Origin: an uncultured Clostridia bacterium | Lineage (GTDB): Bacteria > Bacillota > Clostridia > Oscillospirales > Ruminococcaceae | Direction of reading: 5' to 3' | NCBI GenBank assembly: GCA_947624745.1 | Contig: CANQLR010000015.1 | Location: 1 to 56,105, forward strand | DNA length: 56,105 bases | In this document: piece after piece, positions 1 through 8,930 of the stretch | Layout of the letters: the number at the start of each line of letters is the position of its first letter | Numbering within the stretch: position 1 is the stretch's first letter | Notes under the pieces: model-generated | Database searches by the model: none | The model's input: only the letters and a program-made list of their open reading frames with translations | What the model was told of the DNA's origin: nothing | Program-made: the position numbers and the translations under genes

Positions 1-1125
1 TATGGATATGAAAAATCCCCGGATAATCGAAGCCGACTTGTGGTAGACGAACCCGCAGCCGAAACGGTGAAAATGATATTTTCGCTTTACAAAGACGGCA
101 TGAGCATTGAAAAAATCGCCGACCGCTTGAATGAAATGGGCGTACTTTCTCCGATGGAGTACAGGCGTTCCAAGGGCGAAAAGTTTGAAACAGCTTTCAA
201 GCGCGGCGATGTGGCAAAGTGGACGTACAAAGCGGTTAAGCGGATTCTCACGAACGAGGTATACATAGGGACTTTGGCGCAGGGAAAAAGAGGAACGCCG
301 AATCATAAGGTGAAAACCGTCCGAGCAAAGGACGAAAGCGAGTGGGTCAAGGTCGAAAATGCACACGAAGCTATCATCTCTTACGACGACTTCATGGCGG
401 TCGGTGAAATGCTTAAGCGAGATACGCGATGTTCAGCTGACAAGTCCGAAGCGGTAATCTTCTCGGGATTTCTGTTCTGCGGAGATTGCAAAGGCAGCAT
501 GGTCAAAAAGACGGTGCCGTCAGGCAAGAAAAAGTATGTTTATTATGTCTGCTCGACGAATCGCCTGACCCACGACTGCCGCCCGCACAGTATCAGCGAA
601 AAGGAGCTTGAAGAAAAGGTTTTCCACGCAATCCACGACCAGATCGAGCTTGTCTTGAACCTCGAAAACGCGCTTGAAATGATAGCGAACCTGCCGCTGC
701 AAAACCGCAAGGTTTTCAGTTACGAAGCGCAAATCGAAAAGCTCGGCGAAGAAATTGAAAGATACCAAAAACTCAAACTTCGGCTTTATGAGGACTTCGC
801 GGACGGCGTAATCGACAAGTCAGAGTACACGGATTTCCGAAATCGCTACACGCAGATAATTGAAGATAAGCAAGCAGCAGTCCTAAGAATCAAAAAGGAG
901 AAAAGCGACGCTGCCGTATTGGGAACCGGTGAGAAAAACTGGGTCACGCTTTTTCGGCAGTACGAAAATATAACCGAGCTTAACCGCCGAGTGCTGATGT
1001 CGCTTGTCGATCGGATTTTCATTTATGAGAACCACGCGATCGAAATCGTTTTCAAGTATAAGGACGAATTTGAGAAAGCTATGGAGTATGTTTTGGGCTA
1101 TAAAGATATGCTCAAAGCGAGCTAA
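1..1125 (+). CDS. Large serine recombinase, 5' end cut by window edge
   Basis: The reading frame is open from base 1 (YGYEKSPDN...), so the gene begins upstream; the GTG at 40 is internal. What remains is the part after the catalytic domain: the 'recombinase' DNA-binding domain (first ~130 residues), a zinc ribbon (FLFCGDCKGSM, then two further Cys near 545-580) and a coiled coil around 690-900. Large serine recombinases integrate and excise phages and conjugative elements through a Ser-DNA link; the catalytic Ser of this copy is outside the window. A Shine-Dalgarno (aaggaggtg) at its stop leads into the next recombinase, so the three form one operon. GC is lower than in the flanking chromosome, consistent with a mobile element. 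Confidence 0.9.
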   Translation, partial: YGYEKSPDNRSRLVVDEPAAETVKMIFSLYKDGMSIEKIADRLNEMGVLSPMEYRRSKGEKFETAFKRGDVAKWTYKAVKRILTNEVYIGTLAQGKRGTPNHKVKTVRAKDESEWVKVENAHEAIISYDDFMAVGEMLKRDTRCSADKSEAVIFSGFLFCGDCKGSMVKKTVPSGKKKYVYYVCSTNRLTHDCRPHSISEKELEEKVFHAIHDQIELVLNLENALEMIANLPLQNRKVFSYEAQIEKLGEEIERYQKLKLRLYEDFADGVIDKSEYTDFRNRYTQIIEDKQAAVLRIKKEKSDAAVLGTGEKNWVTLFRQYENITELNRRVLMSLVDRIFIYENHAIEIVFKYKDEFEKAMEYVLGYKDMLKAS

Positions 1126-1137
1126 GGAGGTGCTAAA

Positions 1138-2838
1138 ATGGCAAGAAAAAGCAGAAAAGTTACAGTTGAGCAGTCCATAATCCAGACATCGGAAACGTCA
1201 TTTCCAACCGCAATTTACGCTCGTTTATCGGTCGAAAATAGCGGTAAGTCGGAAGAAAAAGACGTTATTCAAAACCAAATTGACATCTGCAAGGAGTACG
1301 TCAAGAGTTGTCCGTATCTGAACCTTGTTGAGGTTTATGCCGACAACGGTCACACCGGAACGGTTTTCGACCGTCCCGAGTTCAATCGGCTGATGTCGGA
1401 CATTCGCTCCGGCAAAATCAAGTGCCTCGTCGTCCGCGATTTGAGCCGCTTCGGCAGGGATTACATTGAAACCGGGACTTATTTGGAAAGAGTTTTCCCG
1501 CAAATCGGTCTGCGTTTTATCTCCGTTAAGGAGCATTTTGACAGCCTCGATTCCGACGGCGACAGCCTTATAATTCCGCTCCAAAACATGATAAATGCCT
1601 TGTATTCCAAGGACATTTCAAGGAAGGTTTCCACCGCGCTCCATGCGAAAATTGCCGAGGGTACATACAAAAGCGGCAACCTGCCATATGGCTACCGATG
1701 GAACAAAAGCCATGACAATATGATTCCAGATGAGCTTACCGCGCCTATCGTTCAGAAAATCTTCACATGGAAAATGGAGGGCGTATCCAATTCCGAAATT
1801 CTCAACCGCTTGGACGATATGAACGCTCCCAATCCCGAGCAGAGAAAGCGCGAGGTCGGGACGAGAACAGGCGACGGCTGCACCTGCAAAGGCTGGGCAT
1901 GTTCTACACTCTATGGCATACTCTCAAACCCGCAGTATGTCGGAGATGCCGTCCACGGACGAGCCGAAAGGGCGATTTACAAGGGAATCAAGTACGCTGC
2001 AAAGGACAAGTCAGACTGGATAATCTACCCAAATACCCACGAAGCTTTAGTGTCCCGCGAGGATTTTCAAAAGGTTCAGGATATTATGTCGGCGGCGAGC
2101 AGCTACCGTCAGGAGCATATGCAGAAAACCGCCGAAATAAGAGCTTCGCTCGTAAATCTCTTTGACGGAAAAATCGTCTGCGCCGACTGCGGAGGGAAGA
2201 TGTATTACCACCGCCGGCGAGTGGACAAAAGTAAAAATGGCGACTGGTACGCGCACTATGAGTGCAGCACTCACGTCAGCAAAAGATATGAAAAATGCTC
2301 GGCCCATCACTTGAAACAGGCTACGCTCGAAACCAAAGTCCTCGAAGCTATCAAGCTCCAAGTTCAGACCGCGCTCGACTACGACAAACTCCTTACAAAA
2401 CTCCGCGGCAGTTCGGGCGAGAAAAGTATTCGCGACGAAATGAATGCCAAGATAAACAGCCTGACCCTCAAGCTCGGCGGCATATCTAAAAAGCGCGCAA
2501 GACTTTACGAAGATTTCACCGACGGCATTTTGAACGGCGAGGAGTACGCCTATGCAAAGAAAGCTTTTGACAGCGAATATTCCGACCTATCAAGGAGGCT
2601 CAATGAAGTAATTCAGCGCAGGAACAGTTTTTCCGAAGCGATGTCGGAGGAGAACAGGTGGATAAAGCTAATGAAATCGGTCAGTACGGCAACGCGGCTT
2701 ACGCAGGAGCTTGTGGACGAATCTATTGAGCTTATCAAGGTCCACGAGGGCGGCGACATTGAGCTGACTATGAAGTACAGAGATATTTATGAGCTGACAG
2801 TGCAAAGCATTAAAGACGTGCAGGAGGTGATGAAATGA
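1138..2838 (+). CDS. Large serine recombinase, complete
   Basis: 566 residues, a full-length member of the large serine recombinase family. The resolvase domain begins near residue 24 with AIYARLS, whose Ser31 is the expected nucleophile, and includes VVRDLSRFGRDYIETG around residue 100 with the usual arginines. A recombinase domain follows (PYGYRW near 180), then a zinc ribbon (CADCGGKM plus later Cys pairs) and a C-terminal coiled coil. It has a short extra N-terminus of about 23 residues. The start at 1138 follows aaggaggtg by a normal spacing, and the end overlaps the next gene. Likely acts with its two neighbours in element integration or excision. Confidence 0.93.
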   Translation: MARKSRKVTVEQSIIQTSETSFPTAIYARLSVENSGKSEEKDVIQNQIDICKEYVKSCPYLNLVEVYADNGHTGTVFDRPEFNRLMSDIRSGKIKCLVVRDLSRFGRDYIETGTYLERVFPQIGLRFISVKEHFDSLDSDGDSLIIPLQNMINALYSKDISRKVSTALHAKIAEGTYKSGNLPYGYRWNKSHDNMIPDELTAPIVQKIFTWKMEGVSNSEILNRLDDMNAPNPEQRKREVGTRTGDGCTCKGWACSTLYGILSNPQYVGDAVHGRAERAIYKGIKYAAKDKSDWIIYPNTHEALVSREDFQKVQDIMSAASSYRQEHMQKTAEIRASLVNLFDGKIVCADCGGKMYYHRRRVDKSKNGDWYAHYECSTHVSKRYEKCSAHHLKQATLETKVLEAIKLQVQTALDYDKLLTKLRGSSGEKSIRDEMNAKINSLTLKLGGISKKRARLYEDFTDGILNGEEYAYAKKAFDSEYSDLSRRLNEVIQRRNSFSEAMSEENRWIKLMKSVSTATRLTQELVDESIELIKVHEGGDIELTMKYRDIYELTVQSIKDVQEVMK

Positions 2839-4394
2839 GCGGCAAAATAGCGGTGTATATCCGGCTTTCGCTTGCCGATGAGGACACCGGCAAGGTAAAA
2901 TCCGAGAGCGACAGCATAGGCAATCAGCGTATGCTCATCAACCGATTTTTGGATAATCATGAGAGCTTGTCAAAGCTCCCTCGTGCCGAATTTGTTGACG
3001 ACGGTTACACGGGAACAAACTTCGACCGCCCGCAGTTTCAGACGATGATAAATCAGGTAAGAGCAGGAGAAATTTCAGTTATCTGCGTTAAAGATTTCTC
3101 GCGCTTTTCGCGAGATTACATCGAAACCGGAAACTACCTCGAATGCGTTTTTCCGTTTCTCGGCGTTCGCTTTATCTCGGTGAACGACGGCTACGACAGC
3201 GACGATTACAAAGGCACGACAGGCGGGCTGGAAGTCGTCATGCGGAATATTATCTATGCCGCGTACAGCAAGGATTTGTCGATTAAAACGACTTCCGCGA
3301 AGCTCCAGATGATGAAGCAAGGCAAATACGTCGGCGGGTATGCTCCGTATGGATATAAAATGCACCCGACGGTTCGCAATAAGCTTGCGATTGACCCGGA
3401 TTCCGCGTTAATTGTTCGTCGCATTTTCGATGAAGCGATGGCTGGCAAGACCGTTTCAGAGATAGCCAAGGGTCTGAACGACGACGAATTTCCAACGCCG
3501 GGGCAATATTTCCGAGCCAATCACCCCGACAAAAAGAATTTCAGCTATATGAGCGACAAAATAAGTTGGAACCCGCCGATGATTTACCGTATTCTGACAA
3601 AGCCTGTCTACACCGGCGCGACTGTCGGTCACGCGATGAAAATTGCTGCCCCGCTCTCAAAAAAGCGCGTCAGAGCGGACAAAAGCGACTGGATTATTGT
3701 CGAAAATATGCACGAACCAATCGTCACAAAAGCCGAGTTTGAAGCCGCGCAAAAGGCTATCCGTAAGGATGGTAAGAAAGAACTGAGAAAATTAAGCGAC
3801 TACCCACTTCAAGGACTTGTCCGCTGCGGTAACTGCAAACGTGCCATGCGTAGGCGTATATGGAATAACAAAGCATATTTCACCTGCATGAATTCGATGC
3901 AAGACAGCGATACTGAGTGCGCGGTAGGCGAACATTACGCAGAAGATGAGCTTGAGCGCGTTGCGTTTAATGCCATTAAGCAGTTTATTCAGCTTGCAGA
4001 GCATGAACATACCCAAAGAAAGCAAGCTGCCGAAAAGCGCAAAAATGCCGTGGATAAAGCAAAGCGACTGCAATCCCAAGCGGAGCAACTTAAAGTTGCC
4101 AAGTTAAGGCTTTATGAGAAATATGCCGCCGACGAGATTTCGCGGGAAGCGTATCTGAAAGCCAAGGGTGAGCTTGACAGCAAGTTATCTGAGAACGAGA
4201 AGGAGGTGAAAGAGGCGATGCCTGATTTCCCCAAATCTGAGGCTGATACACACTTGATTGAGGTTTGCAACAGCTCCAAAGGCGTTGAGAAGCTTACCCA
4301 CGACCTTGCTCACGCATTTATTAAGGCAGTGTATATTTATCCCGAGGACAGGGTAGAGATTGAGTGGAAATTCGGCAATCCGGACGGCATTTAG
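2835..4394 (+). CDS. Large serine recombinase, complete
   Basis: 519 residues. The ATG overlaps the previous stop (ATGA) and sits behind aggaggtg, showing translational coupling. The resolvase domain opens with KIAVYIRLS (Ser12 is the predicted nucleophile) and contains DFSRFSRDYIETGNYLE near residue 90. The recombinase domain has PYGYKMHP near 170; a zinc ribbon (CGNCKRAM...) and a long charged coiled coil complete the protein. Third member of the operon. Only an A/T-rich stretch of about 30 bp separates its stop from the truncated fourth copy, which lies in the same frame. Confidence 0.93.
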   Translation: MSGKIAVYIRLSLADEDTGKVKSESDSIGNQRMLINRFLDNHESLSKLPRAEFVDDGYTGTNFDRPQFQTMINQVRAGEISVICVKDFSRFSRDYIETGNYLECVFPFLGVRFISVNDGYDSDDYKGTTGGLEVVMRNIIYAAYSKDLSIKTTSAKLQMMKQGKYVGGYAPYGYKMHPTVRNKLAIDPDSALIVRRIFDEAMAGKTVSEIAKGLNDDEFPTPGQYFRANHPDKKNFSYMSDKISWNPPMIYRILTKPVYTGATVGHAMKIAAPLSKKRVRADKSDWIIVENMHEPIVTKAEFEAAQKAIRKDGKKELRKLSDYPLQGLVRCGNCKRAMRRRIWNNKAYFTCMNSMQDSDTECAVGEHYAEDELERVAFNAIKQFIQLAEHEHTQRKQAAEKRKNAVDKAKRLQSQAEQLKVAKLRLYEKYAADEISREAYLKAKGELDSKLSENEKEVKEAMPDFPKSEADTHLIEVCNSSKGVEKLTHDLAHAFIKAVYIYPEDRVEIEWKFGNPDGI

Positions 4395-4424
4395 AAAAAA
4401 ATAAAAAATTTTTTTAGTTACTAC

Positions 4425-5810
4425 TTGACACAAGCAGACCTCTCCCGCTCCGGGCGTGAGCACGTCACTATGGACTATTATCTTGAGTTTGTGTTTTCCG
4501 AAATGAACGTCCGTTATATCTCGGTCAATGACAACGAAGATACGGATAAAGACTTGAGCGATTTTGTACCATTCAAAAACTTGTTTAACGAGTTTATGGT
4601 AAAAGATACCAGTCGTAAAGTTAAGGCTGCTCTTCACGCCAAGTTTGCAGCAGGCGAGCGAACATTCACGACCGCACCTTTAGGCTATATGCGTCACCTA
4701 GAGAACAGGAACAAACTTGCGGTTGATCCTGATACAGCTTGGATAATCGAAAAGATTTTCGACCTCGCTGTTCATGGCGCAGGTGCAGGGAAAATCACGA
4801 AAATTCTCATTCAAGAGAAAGTGTCGACGGCGGGTTACATCAACTACAAAAAGTACGGTCAGTTTGCGAAAATTTACGAAAATGCTCCCGCCGAAAAAGC
4901 CTATGCATGGAACATACGAGCAGTCAGCGACATTTTGAAAGATGAAACGTACATCGGCAACAGTATTCACGGAAAGCAGACAAATGTTTCATACAAAAAT
5001 AAAAAGAGCATTCGCCGTCCCGAAAGCGAGTGGTTTCGCGTCGAGAATACCCATGAGCCTATTATTTCCAAAGAAGTTTTCAATCAAGTCCAGAAACAGA
5101 TTGCAAGTCGCCGTAGACCGATGAAATCGGGTAAAACGCAAATTTTCGCGGGACTTGTTAAATGTGCGGACTGCGGTTGGTCGATGAGTTATGCCGAGCG
5201 AAAATATAAGACCTGTTCGACAGGATTTTTCAACTGTTCGCAGTTTCGGAAGCTCGGCAAAGTCGGTGGAAGATGTTCTGCACACTATATCAGGTATGAT
5301 GTGCTTTATGCCTATGTCCTTGCGAGGTTACAAGACTGGATTTATCAGGCTCATACAGACGAGAAAGAGCTTCTGAATAGGCTACTTAAGACAAGTGACA
5401 AGGAATCTGCAAAAGCCTATAAAAAGCAGTCTGCCGAGCTTGCCAAGGCTGAAAAGCGCAAGGCGGAAGTAGACAGACTGTTCACGAAAATGTATGAGGA
5501 CTGGTCGAGCGGGCATATTACGGAGTACAACTTTAAAATGCTATCACAGAAGTATCAGGCAGAGCAACAAGAGTTAGTTGAAAAGATTGACAAGCTCAAA
5601 GCCGAACTCGCAACCGAAAAGCAGACCGCTGCCGATGCTGAAAAGTGGATTGCTTTAATCAAGCAATACTCCGAACCCACGGAACTGACTGCTGAAATGC
5701 TCAACACGCTCATTGAGAAGATAGTTGTCCATGAGGCAGCCAAAGATTTCGACGGCACCAGAACGCAAGAAATTGAAATATTTTACCGATTCGTAGGTAA
5801 AATTGATTAA
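4425..5810 (+). pseudogene. Serine recombinase lacking its catalytic N-terminus
   Basis: The frame starts abruptly at ITQADLSRSGREHVTMDYYLE, which corresponds to roughly residue 75 of a resolvase domain (compare VKDFSRFSRDYIETGNYLE in the gene before it). The nucleophilic Ser and the first half of the catalytic fold are missing. The rest is intact over ~460 residues: recombinase domain (APLGYMRH), zinc ribbon (CADCGWSM and later Cys) and coiled coil. Upstream in frame there is only A/T-rich sequence back to the previous gene's stop at 4392-4394, and no Shine-Dalgarno precedes the TTG at 4425. It cannot be an active recombinase. Best read as the 3' part of a gene split by insertion or deletion. 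Confidence 0.8.
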
Positions 5811-5829
5811 AATCCATACGCACGTCTTT

Positions 5830-6320
5830 AAGTTTGTTAAACGGGCTTGCCTAAGAGGGGGGGCGAAGGCGGGGCTTGCTCGGCGGGCGGTGCACCTGCA
5901 AAACAGGCGCACATGGGCTTCGCGATAGCGGCAAGGTGATTTAATGTGGTAAAGTGCAGGGTCTGAGGGCGAAGGCCCGGGCGCGCACGGAGTGCGCGCC
6001 AAAGGCCGCGCTTGCGCGGCCTTTACGGCGGCAACGAAGCTGCCCGCCTCGGGGCTTCGCCCCGGTTTCCTGCGTAAAGATAGCCCCCCTCCCGCCGGGG
6101 GGCTGCAGCATAGTTGTAGGTCTGCTCGAGGGTCGGAGGGGGTGGGGCTGAAAATAGCATGAGCGAGCGTGCAAGCGAATACCTTGTGCTGGTTTGCCCG
6201 GGGTCTGCTCAAGCGTATGGGCTTTGCGCAAAAATCGGCGCAGGGTTTGTAACGCGAAGGTGTTGCCGACCCGCATGGCGAAGCCCCAACGCCCGCGAAG
6301 CGGGCGTTGTCCGCCGCGGG
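5830..6320. repeat. Hairpin-rich intergenic repeat block A
   Basis: About 500 bp without a credible gene, made of short GC-rich palindromes. 5870-5962 is an inverted copy of 9550-9640. 5975-6075 holds hairpins with GGAG, CTTG and CGAAG loops that resemble 44305-44395. 6083-6107 is the C-rich/G-rich hairpin module, in the opposite orientation to other blocks together with 6135-6185 (the AGGTATTCGC module reversed). 6278-6316 is a forward copy of the module GGCGAAGCCCCAA-hairpin-TTGTCCGCCG. Long open frames here on both strands are by-products of GC-rich palindromes. Confidence 0.75.
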
Positions 6321-6412
6321 GAAGAGAATTCTTTTCAAAAGGCAAAAGTACCTCACAGTCCTTGCCATTTAAATGGATTATGTCCCCTTAAATTGCAAAC
6401 ATCAGCTATTTG

Positions 6413-6571
6413 CTATTTTGTCTTTTTGTCGTTTTCTTTGCGTATAGTTCCAATCTTTTTATCACTTCTTGTGTCGCGGCCGTTTTGATTTCTTATCGTG
6501 CCGGCGGGAAGTCCTCTCGTTTTTTCAAAGGTTCCAACTGTGCAGTCACTTCTCGTTTTTCTGATTGCCAT
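6413..6571 (-). CDS. Small basic protein, 52 residues
   Basis: A short gene with an unusually good start: GGAGG, 8-nt spacer, ATG at 6571. The product begins MAIRKTRSDCTVGTFEK and is rich in Lys, Arg, Thr and Asp, with a repeated RDTRSDKKIGTIRK-like character; it has no membrane segment. It follows the membrane protein gene (ending at 6602) by 30 bp on the same strand, so the two are probably one operon driven from 7061-7089. The high positive charge would suit nucleic-acid binding, but I do not recognise a family. AT-rich compared with the surrounding chromosome, so likely acquired with its partner. Confidence 0.6.
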   Translation of the reverse strand: MAIRKTRSDCTVGTFEKTRGLPAGTIRNQNGRDTRSDKKIGTIRKENDKKTK

Positions 6572-6601
6572 AAAATAATCCTCCAATTCTTTGAAAATAA
6601 A

Positions 6602-7027
6602 TTACCATATTAGTATCATGCTGATAACAATAAAAATAACCAGTATAGCATATGTAAGATAATCAATGACTTTCCAGAAGTCAAATTCTTTAGTAAATAA
6701 ATCTCTTAAAAACCAAAACGGTGTAAATATCAGTCCCATGATTTCTTCCGCTATATGTGACAAGATAATAACGAAAATAAAATCAGAATCAAATGTCAAG
6801 CCTTCACCATTATCCGCATACTTTGATTCATAGGCGCCGATAATAGCTATAGGGGCAAACAGAACGGAAGCCCAAAACAGGTAGCAAAAGAAAAACACCG
6901 GAAAGCCCTGCGGGTGAAAGCCATAATTCACCAAAGCAGAAATGCTTACCTTTTTCATGATCAGAGCGATAATTGCCGAAACTAATCCGTAAAAAGAAAC
7001 CTCGTGCAATTTTCCAATCACAGACAC
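6602..7027 (-). CDS. Small integral membrane protein, unknown function
   Basis: An AT-rich gene in a GC-rich neighbourhood. The start is best placed at the GTG at 7027, because the Shine-Dalgarno aaggggtga lies just before it; an upstream ATG at 7045 would put that site inside the gene. The product is ~141 residues with about four hydrophobic segments (LVSAIIALIM, FFFCYLFWASVLFAPIAII, FIFVIILSHIAEEIMGLIF and the C-terminal LTYAILVIFIVISMILIW). No family recognised. First gene of a probable two-gene operon with the 52-residue basic protein. Confidence 0.75.
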   Translation of the reverse strand: MSVIGKLHEVSFYGLVSAIIALIMKKVSISALVNYGFHPQGFPVFFFCYLFWASVLFAPIAIIGAYESKYADNGEGLTFDSDFIFVIILSHIAEEIMGLIFTPFWFLRDLFTKEFDFWKVIDYLTYAILVIFIVISMILIW

Positions 7028-7060
7028 AAAAATCACCCCTTGCATACTGGTTCTTTATTT

Positions 7061-7089
7061 ATTATATAGCTTTATTTTTATTTTGTCAA
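7061..7089 (-). promoter_or_regulatory. Sigma-A promoter of the AT-rich gene pair
   Basis: Reading leftward, TTGACA (7089-7084), a 17-bp spacer and TATAAT (7066-7061). Both boxes match consensus exactly. It lies ~35 bp upstream of the GTG start at 7027. Confidence 0.8.
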
Positions 7090-7149
7090 GTAAATGCAAG
7101 ATATTAAGTGAGTCAGTTATTTGTTCCGCAAATTGTAAGTTTTGCCTCC

Positions 7150-8343
7150 TTACCCCGCCCCCATCTCCCTCGCTATCTCCGCAAGTATTTTAATGCCTTT
7201 AACGATCTCCTCATCTGTCGGCATGGAGTAGTTGAGCCGGAAGGAGCGGCAGGGGGCGTCGGGGTCGGGGGCGAAGGCGGTGCCGGGGACGACGAAAACG
7301 AGCCTGTCGCCGGCGCGCTTCACGAACTCTCCCAGATCAATGCCCTCGGGCAGGCTGCACCAGAGGAAAATTCCGCCGTCGGGGCGGATGAATTTCACTG
7401 ATTTGGGCATGTTTTCCTCGAGAGCGCCGACCATGAGCGCGGCCTTGCGGCGGTAGAGCTCGCGAATTTCGGCGATGTGCCCCTCAAGGTCGCACTGCTC
7501 GATATACCTCGCGCAGACCATCTGGAAGAAGACGTTCGTGTGCACGTCCTCGACCTGTTTTGCGACCACTATTTTCGAGATCAGCTCCTTGCCACCGCAC
7601 AAAAAACCGATCCTCATGCCGGAAGACAGCACCTTCGAGAAGCTGCCGCAGTAGAGCACCCGCCCCTCGGTGTCAAGGCTTTTGTAGGTCGGGACGTCCT
7701 CGCCCGAAAAACGCAGGTCGCCGTAGGGGTTGTCCTCCAGAATAATTATGTCGTATTTTTTGGCGAGCTCCAAGACCTTTTTTCTTGTTTCGAGATTCGT
7801 CGTGATCCCCGCCGGGTTCTGGAATGTCGGGATCGTGTAAAGCAGCTTGGCGTCGGGGTTTGCCTTCAATGCGGATTCCAGCGCGTCTACGTCTATGCCG
7901 TCGTCGGTAAGCTCGACCGAGACGAGCCTCGCCCCAAGCGAGCGGAACGCGTTCAGCGCCCCGATAAAGGACGGATTCTCGCACACGACTGCGTCGCCCT
8001 CGTTGCAAAGCACCTTACAGCTGAGCTCTATCCCCTGCTGCCCGCCGGTCACGATAATGAGCTCGTCGTCATCGGTGCCGATCCCGTAGACCCTTTTGAG
8101 ACGCGCCTTCACGAGTTCGCGCAAGGGGGTATAGCCCTCGGTGATCCCGTACTGCAGCGCGGTCACGGGGTCGTTCTCAAAAATTTCGTCCGCGATGCGC
8201 TTCATGTCGGCGACCGGGAAGGAGCTCGGGTTCGGGTTCCCTGCGGCGAAGGAAATCGCCCCCGGCGTGCCGAGGGATTTGAATATCTCGCGTATCGCCG
8301 ACGGCTTGAGGCTTTTGAATTTTTCGGATACATTGTAGTTCAT
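7150..8343 (-). CDS. PLP-dependent aminotransferase, class I/II (MocR/LysN-like)
   Basis: 397 residues. Fold-type I aminotransferase of the 2-aminoadipate/aromatic aminotransferase group: ISFAAGNPNPSSFPV near the N-terminus, VTGGQQGIEL (cofactor phosphate region), PTFQNPAGI, EDNPYGDLRF with the PLP-contacting Asp and Tyr, and GSFSKVLSSGMRIGFL, whose Lys forms the Schiff base. It transfers amino groups between an amino acid (aromatic, branched-chain or 2-aminoadipate; substrate unclear) and a 2-oxoacid. The start at 8343 has the Shine-Dalgarno AAAGAGGT seven bases upstream; the upstream in-frame ATG at 8361 lacks one. Monocistronic, with its own promoter at 8376-8404. Confidence 0.9.
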   Translation of the reverse strand: MNYNVSEKFKSLKPSAIREIFKSLGTPGAISFAAGNPNPSSFPVADMKRIADEIFENDPVTALQYGITEGYTPLRELVKARLKRVYGIGTDDDELIIVTGGQQGIELSCKVLCNEGDAVVCENPSFIGALNAFRSLGARLVSVELTDDGIDVDALESALKANPDAKLLYTIPTFQNPAGITTNLETRKKVLELAKKYDIIILEDNPYGDLRFSGEDVPTYKSLDTEGRVLYCGSFSKVLSSGMRIGFLCGGKELISKIVVAKQVEDVHTNVFFQMVCARYIEQCDLEGHIAEIRELYRRKAALMVGALEENMPKSVKFIRPDGGIFLWCSLPEGIDLGEFVKRAGDRLVFVVPGTAFAPDPDAPCRSFRLNYSMPTDEEIVKGIKILAEIAREMGAG

Positions 8344-8375
8344 GCCGGTACCTCTTTTCAAAAATTTCTGTATAT

Positions 8376-8404
8376 ATTATCGCGCAAAATTAGGAGTTTG
8401 TCAA
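8376..8404 (-). promoter_or_regulatory. Sigma-A promoter of the aminotransferase gene
   Basis: Leftward TTGACA (8404-8399), 17-bp spacer, GATAAT (8381-8376), about 33 bp before the start codon. The repeat block begins immediately upstream of the -35 box. Confidence 0.8.
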
Positions 8405-8930
8405 TAGGGGGAGGGGCGAAGCCCCAAAGCCCATGGAATGGGCTTTGTCCGCCGTTGAGAGGGTTTGTACTGTCCTTATAAATAGCAGGAAATTCGACAA
8501 CTTGCAAAGCCTTGCAAATACTGCGACGGCGGGAATCGCGCCGAAAGGCGCGATTAGGACTTCGCCCCTCGCTCCTGCGCCTTATCCCACCTTGATATAG
8601 CCCAACCTTGCGCATAAGGTATTCGCTTCGCTCATGCTATTTAAAGCCCCCACCCCTGCCCCTCCCCGGTGGGAGGGGTCACTCGTCGAACTTTGCTGAA
8701 AATCTGCAAGTTTGAGCGGAGCTCGGGCAAACCGTAAAAGGTATTCGCTCGCAGGCTCGCTCATGCTATCTTAAGCCCCACCCCCACCTAAACCTTGAGC
8801 TGACTTACAGCTAAGCAGCAGCCCCCTCCCGCCGGGAGGGGGCTATCTTTGCGCAAAACCGGGGGGCGAAGCCCCGAGGCGGCATCAGGGGCTCCGCAAA
8901 TGCCAGCATTTGCGGGGAAGAGGAGGTAAC
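8405..8930 (+). repeat. Modular hairpin repeat, copy B
   Basis: No gene. Modules in order: M1 8413-8454 (GGGGCGAAGCCCC flank, hairpin with 9-bp arms, TTGTCCGCCG flank); imperfect stem-loop linker 8467-8525; M2 8529-8569 (GCGGGA, hairpin arms ATCGCGCC/GGCGCGAT, then TTAGGACTTCGCCCC); M3 8616-8640 and again 8739-8785 (AAGGTATTCGCTCGC...CTCATGCTAT); M4 C-rich/G-rich hairpins 8659-8678 and 8820-8844; M6 8894-8926 (hairpin ending GCGGGGAAGAGGAGG). The same order recurs at 9206-9517 and 33314-33724. Confidence 0.8.

Noticed and set aside
5655-6368. 237-codon frame on the minus strand
   Set aside because: It overlaps the recombinase remnant antisense and runs through palindromic repeats, with no ribosome site and Pro/Arg/Ala-rich composition.
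8820-8844. M4 hairpins as ordinary terminators
   Set aside because: At 8820, 9494 and 33600 no T run follows and no gene ends nearby on the matching strand; only the copy after tRNA-Pro (38304-38331) has a T run.
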